The notes below the pieces were generated by a model that ran no database searches, was not told where the DNA came from, and worked only from the letters and a program-made list of their open reading frames with translations. Both the position numbers and the translations under genes were made by a program. A stretch of DNA of 23,114 nt from Chara braunii. Lineage: Eukaryota > Streptophyta > Charophyceae > Charales > Characeae. Below are positions 19,645-23,114 of this stretch, one piece after another. Location of the stretch: contig BFEA01000269.1 of NCBI GenBank assembly GCA_003427395.1, positions 2,099,487 through 2,122,600 on the forward strand, read 5' to 3'. Every line of letters starts with the position of its first letter. The stretch's first letter is position 1.

Positions 19645-20154
19645 CTAGGGAGATATCCCGGGCGCCCGGGTCCCGACGTCACGCCCGGTTTGGCGACCGG
19701 GTGACCGGCCGGGCATGACCCCCGGGCATGGGGCCGGGCAGCCCCAGCGCAAAAAAAANAAAAAAAAACTCCACAAAAAATCTGCAAAAAAAAAATGTTG
19801 TGTAGAATTGCAATACAAACAACTTTTGGCTGAGGGTCACATCAGAATTCCTCACGGAACTGAAGATAAAAAAAAAACAAAACAAAAAAAAATCACATTA
19901 AGGCACCCCCCTTTAAACCCCTTTAGCCCCTTTGAAATTCATTTATACTCCCCTTCCCCCCCCTTGACAGCCAACTCTCAAAAAAAGAAACGAGCCCGGA
20001 TTTGGGCTCCTCTTGGAGAGCGCGGAAAACCCCCACCGTCAAATTTTTTATTATTATTTTTTTTTAATGTTTTCCCCATGCCCGGGTATCCCGGTTGTCA
20101 GACCCCCCCGGGCATCACGCCCGGGTGACCGGCCGGTCATGGAAATCTTCCTAG
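19645..20154. mobile_element. hAT-like non-autonomous transposon (MITE), 510 bp
   Basis: Flanked by a perfect 8-bp direct repeat CAACTTAC. The termini are inverted: left CTAGGGAGATATCC, right end read inwards CTAGGAAGATTTCC, 12 of 14 matching. Further in, a perfect 13-bp inverted repeat (CCCGGGCATGGGG at 19721-19733, its complement at 20074-20086) and a perfect 16-bp direct repeat (CCGGGTGACCGGCCGG at 19697 and 20121) form GC-rich ends around an AT-rich middle. No transposase is encoded. The 8-bp duplication and short terminal repeats place it with the hAT superfamily. The subterminal repeats are the kind of site hAT transposases bind. One N (19759) lies in the A-run. Confidence 0.85.
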
Positions 20155-20162
20155 CAACTTAC
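20155..20162. repeat. MITE target-site duplication, right copy
   Basis: CAACTTAC, 8/8 match to 19637-19644. Confidence 0.88.
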
Positions 20163-20324
20163 CAGATTTTCCTCCGTCCCAGGACTTGGGGGGAAGGGGG
20201 GGGAAAGCAGAAACTTCAGGCATCTGCAGAAAGTCTGAGAGCTCAACTAAAGTTGAAGAACTGAGTTGAAGAAGAAGAACCCAGTTGAACGAGAAGAAAA
20301 TTGAGAGGTGTGACAAATCTTTTA

Positions 20325-20577
20325 CAGAGCTACATGCTACGAGCGCCTCTCTATGACGATATACAAATATGTATGTATATAATATATATAAATTATTATA
20401 AATACATATATATCATCAAACAGAGCTGCCCGGTAAACCGTAGGCAGAGAGGACAACAAACGAGGGGTTGTGACAAACTGTTTCGTCGGAGTTCCACCGA
20501 CTCATCAGGAGGCTGGTATATACATATCGTAGATGTATTCTTTCGCAGAGCTACATACTAAGAGCGCCTCTGTGAGA
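20325..20577 (+). repeat. Direct repeat flanking the hammerhead-like unit (221-bp period)
   Basis: CAGAGCTACATGCTACGAGC at 20325 recurs as CAGAGCTACATACTAAGAGC at 20546, each followed by GCCTCT. A GTGTGACAAATCTTTT just before the first copy resembles TTGTGACAAACTGTTTC in the hammerhead region, as if two monomers of a ~221-bp repeat were joined. The spacer includes an AT-dinucleotide-rich tract at about 20370-20412. Confidence 0.7.
20472..20508 (-). ncRNA. Hammerhead-ribozyme-like core
   Basis: On the minus strand: CTGATGA, then GTCGG, a 7-nt loop TGGAACT, CCGAC (a perfect 5-bp stem II), then GAAAC with a 3-bp stem III closed by loop GTT (A-C-A / T-G-T) and ending in the GTC cleavage triplet. 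These are all the conserved hammerhead core elements in the right order and spacing. What I do not see is a clean stem I: the bases next to CTGATGA (GCCTC) do not pair directly with those after GTC (ACAACC). In the 18.4-kb copy the matching bases are GCCT and AGGC, which could pair with an offset. Short-stem hammerheads are known in Penelope-like element terminal repeats and in retrozymes. Self-cleavage is unproven. Confidence 0.55.
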
Positions 20578-20580
20578 GAG

Positions 20581-21428
20581 AGCAAGAGAGGGAGAGAAGA
20601 ACAGAGCCAAAGAAGTGCAGCTCTATTTTTTCTTTTTCACTTTTTTGTTGTTTTCTTTTTTATCATTTACGGGCGGACTATTGCCACGGTGGGGCTTGGC
20701 TCAGCAAGCCACATACATCAAGGGAAAGGATATGTCGGTCCCACCTGATCCTCTTTGTTGGACATGGGCAGTCACGACCACTGCTCTTTCACTTGGATTG
20801 CCACTCACATGATCCTCACGCTGAATGGGACCCCACCCCCAGTTTCTCTGTTGCCGCAAGTCTGTCTCACGCCGATGTTTGGCTGCCTACAAACGTAGAC
20901 AGATGGATATACGACCAAACATCTGCCATGATACTTGCAAAATTAATACAAAACACAAAACTCATAGATTGAATGCGGTTTGACTCCTACTCATAAAGTC
21001 TAGAGCAAACTGTTCAGTCTTTACTTCTAAGTCATTAGAAAAACTCCAATGACATTTGGAAAATAAAAAAAGGGGAAAACGATATTGTATGAGCTCTGGA
21101 ATCTTATACTCGAATGGAACGCTTACCTCAAAGTTCATTTATAAGCCGTAGAAGTAGCACACTTTGAAGTTCAATGTTCAACATGTGCCCTGATGAGCCG
21201 CTCTATTAGAAACCAAAAAAGAGGGGCATTGTCATCGTTGCTTGAAAACAAAAAGCTCTAAGAGCTTTTCCCGTACGAACTTCTATTCTGTCAATCCTTG
21301 CCACCTCAATCCATAGGTAAAGTACTTAACCCCATTCAATACGTTAAAAAAACATCACTAAGAAACAAAAACGAAAAGATAATGATTACAAGGCGTAGAA
21401 CAGGAATTTTCATTGGTGGACTTCACTA
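20581..21428. other. No supported gene
   Basis: No recognisable ORF or RNA. A 9-bp inverted repeat GATGTTTGG/CCAAACATC spans 20874-20923. From about 20930 the sequence loses the microsatellites that fill the rest of the window. Confidence 0.5.
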
Positions 21429-21451
21429 CCGGGTCCCAGCTTGGGACCCGG
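21429..21451. other. Perfect 10-bp hairpin with 3-nt loop
   Basis: CCGGGTCCCA, loop GCT, TGGGACCCGG. It lies about 20 bp before TTGGCGCCAACAGC. Confidence 0.85.
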
Positions 21452-22168
21452 ACTGCAGGACCTGAAAAAATTGGCGCCAACAGCACTGAGCAGGGATCAC
21501 TGAGCTGCAGAATAGGAGGAATAACTTACTGCGGGTTTGTAGCCAGATCGCTTAGTGGAGCTATATTTGTCGAGGGCTGCTCCAGTGAAAGCATCTTTGC
21601 TATTTGCAGAGTTGCCGACGGCCCAAGCAGCACGTTGGGCACTGGAACTCCGCCGCTTGACTGAGCAAGTGTTAGCGCATGAAGGTACCTGCAGCAAAGC
21701 ATTTTTTCGAAGTTTAGTCGGTGTGTGAATCTTCTCCTCTTAGCTATTTCAGGCTAAGGCTTGAAATTCGAAGGCTGCTACTGAGGTAAGTTCCATTTTC
21801 CTTTCACTCCGACGAGGACGCACGGATTTGGATTGAACTCACCTGGTGATGGCGCATGGTACCTCTTGAGCTCCTTGAACTGCGGGACATTGTTTCTGGT
21901 AATTAACCATTCATGTGGGACGCAAGGTCGGTCAGCAGCTATGATCTGATAAGGTTGGGTGGAGGATAGCGAGGCATTAGGTGTGAGGATACAAAAAAAA
22001 AATAAAAAAATTCATAGCTATTACGGGTCGGAGAGTAGGGTTCGGGACAGATACCGAAAGAGGTGAGCAGTCTAGACCGCGTTTGAATAGAATTCTGCTC
22101 CGAGTAAGAGGAATATGAGATAGATCTAGCCGGAACTAAGTCGGGAGGATTAGCCCCTACAGATTCTA
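21452..22168. other. Leader-like region before the orphan ORF; no gene supported
   Basis: Contains TTGGCGCCAACAGC near 21470, loosely like an LTR-retrotransposon primer-binding site, and a splice-donor-like GAGGTAAGT near 21784. Short frames on both strands carry no motif. Confidence 0.35.
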
Positions 22169-22885
22169 ATGCGAACGGGCAGTGATTGGGTTGCTGGAAT
22201 AGACCAGTTGCGTCGAAACGCCGCGAGGCGGCATAAGGTAGGGGTCGAGGAGTTCGGCGATTCAACTGATTGCGGTGGCGCGTCATTCCGAAGTCAAACT
22301 CGGGCACTTGGCGACTACTTAATGGAAGGAACCTTGCGGGAGAAGACACGCATCAAGGATGGTGGAGGCCGCCCGTCCGGTATGCCTTCACCTCCTTCCG
22401 AGTGCTTCGCGAAAGAAGCGCTCGATAGTTGGAAGGAGGTAATAATCGGCAATAGCAACTGCTCCGTAGGGCGTAGCAATCCGATGACTTTCAGCAGTAG
22501 GCTAAGAGATTTCCTAGTTATCGACTTGGCCGAAGGGACGCTCTCCTGGCCTGAGGACGCCGGATTATTAGAAGGGTGGGATCTCGCTAGGGTTAAGGCT
22601 ATCCTAAAGCACTTGCCTTGGGTAGAGGAGACTTCGAAAGAAGATCTAGTTGCAGCCTATCTCGGGACAAGAAGTCTTTGCTACTTCGAAGAAGAGAGGG
22701 AAACGTGGGTTGTAGACAAGAGATTTTGGGTAAGGGCCAGGGACGATTGGCTTTTAGGTCATATCATGGCTTTCTCGACGTTCTCAGAGATTTACGGGGA
22801 AAGGATAGGGAGATTACCAATCAAGAAGATCGAAGGATTAAGGGAGATAGTGAGGGAAGTTTCGCGAAGGCGCTGGGCGTTTTGA
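22169..22885 (+). CDS. Orphan ORF, 238 aa, unknown function
   Basis: Open from ATG 22169 to TGA 22883-22885; an in-frame TAG at 22151-22153 limits any upstream extension. The first 85 or so residues are Arg/Gly/Ser-rich and look less protein-like. From about residue 85 the sequence is balanced, with alternating charged and aromatic residues (LSWPEDAGLLEGWDLARVKA, RFWVRARDDWLLGHIMAF), and looks like a real folded domain. It is helix-rich, without signal peptide, membrane segment or Cys cluster, and ends in a basic tail, RREVSRRR-like. I do not recognise a family. It could be a gag-like or accessory protein of an LTR element, given the possible primer-binding site upstream, or one exon of a host gene. 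The true start may lie further downstream, or in an upstream exon. Confidence 0.5.
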   Translation: MRTGSDWVAGIDQLRRNAARRHKVGVEEFGDSTDCGGASFRSQTRALGDYLMEGTLREKTRIKDGGGRPSGMPSPPSECFAKEALDSWKEVIIGNSNCSVGRSNPMTFSSRLRDFLVIDLAEGTLSWPEDAGLLEGWDLARVKAILKHLPWVEETSKEDLVAAYLGTRSLCYFEEERETWVVDKRFWVRARDDWLLGHIMAFSTFSEIYGERIGRLPIKKIEGLREIVREVSRRRWAF

Positions 22886-22912
22886 TGGGAGCCCCTCAGA
22901 TTACCAATCATT

Positions 22913-22976
22913 GCCCCTCTGTTTGGGGCTTGGCATTTTTTGCCAAGCAGGCCGTAATGGCCTTGCATTTTATGCA
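22913..22976. other. Chain of four abutting perfect hairpins
   Basis: GCCCC/GGGGC (22913-22929, 7-nt loop), GCTTGGCA/TGCCAAGC (22928-22948, 5-nt loop), AGGCC/GGCCT (22949-22963, 5-nt loop) and TGCAT/ATGCA (22964-22976, 3-nt loop). The last three follow each other with no spacer at all; the first two share two bases. It lies 28 bp after the orphan ORF. Confidence 0.85.
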
Positions 22977-23114
22977 CTTGGGAGGTTTTTGGCTTAAGGG
23001 GACTTTTCGGAGGGACATCCGTGCTCGGCCCGGGGTGCGGCGTCTTCCCATGGGGCTTCAGGCCCGCCTGAACCTACCTATGGACTTTTTGTATCCGACG
23101 GATGGACCTGGCAG
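22977..23114. other. No gene; further small palindromes
   Basis: TTCAGGCCCGCCTGAA at 23057-23072 is a 6-7 bp hairpin, and ATCCGACGGAT at 23093-23103 a 5-bp one. The frame is not usefully open. The window ends here. Confidence 0.6.

Noticed and set aside
21190-21213. CTGATGAG...GAAAC, like a hammerhead core or a snoRNA C box
   Set aside because: The intervening bases do not form stem II, and there is no D box or terminal stem to support a C/D snoRNA.

Overview
The window reads as repeat-rich nuclear DNA of a eukaryote. It contains a decayed plant-type LINE with a C-terminal zinc-knuckle domain, a Penelope-like retroelement remnant, a U6 snRNA-related sequence, a hAT-type MITE, many microsatellites and several tandem arrays. 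Scattered single N characters indicate a draft assembly. The LINE type and the GIY-YIG-first retroelement fit the green lineage, perhaps a charophyte alga, but that is inference. I see no bacterial gene organisation, no operons and no convincing intact host protein gene.

Layout. 1-58 is an (AG)n tract. 1351-3240 (minus) is the 5' part of a Penelope-like element: a GIY-YIG endonuclease comes first, then, in the same frame after one TAG, a stretch that looks like the region leading into a reverse transcriptase (RT). 5889-6482 is a ~170-bp tandem repeat. 7735-8540 and 14265-15545 are two direct copies of one dispersed repeat. Between them, 8785-14048 (minus) is a LINE flanked by a 16-bp target-site duplication, with poly(A) at its left end and an ORF broken by two stops and two frameshifts. 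15603-15772 is an exact duplication meeting at an N, probably an assembly artefact. 17796-17896 (minus) is a U6-like pseudogene.

18028-20580 is densely structured. It holds a long inverted repeat, two related repeats in opposite orientation with a hammerhead-ribozyme-like core plus a third weaker copy, a Trp/Cys-rich-looking satellite array, a (GT)n tract, a G-run tract, and a 510-bp hAT-like MITE with a perfect 8-bp target-site duplication. 22169-22885 (+) is an orphan ORF of 238 codons, followed by a chain of abutting perfect hairpins.

How they relate. Nearly everything recognisable is mobile DNA or its debris. The GIY-YIG element and the hammerhead-like repeats may belong to the same kind of retroelement, since hammerhead motifs are known from Penelope-like element termini, but they lie 15 kb apart here and the link is inferred. 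The LINE inserted into sequence between two older dispersed repeats. I found no tRNA, rRNA, CRISPR array, or promoter that I can support.
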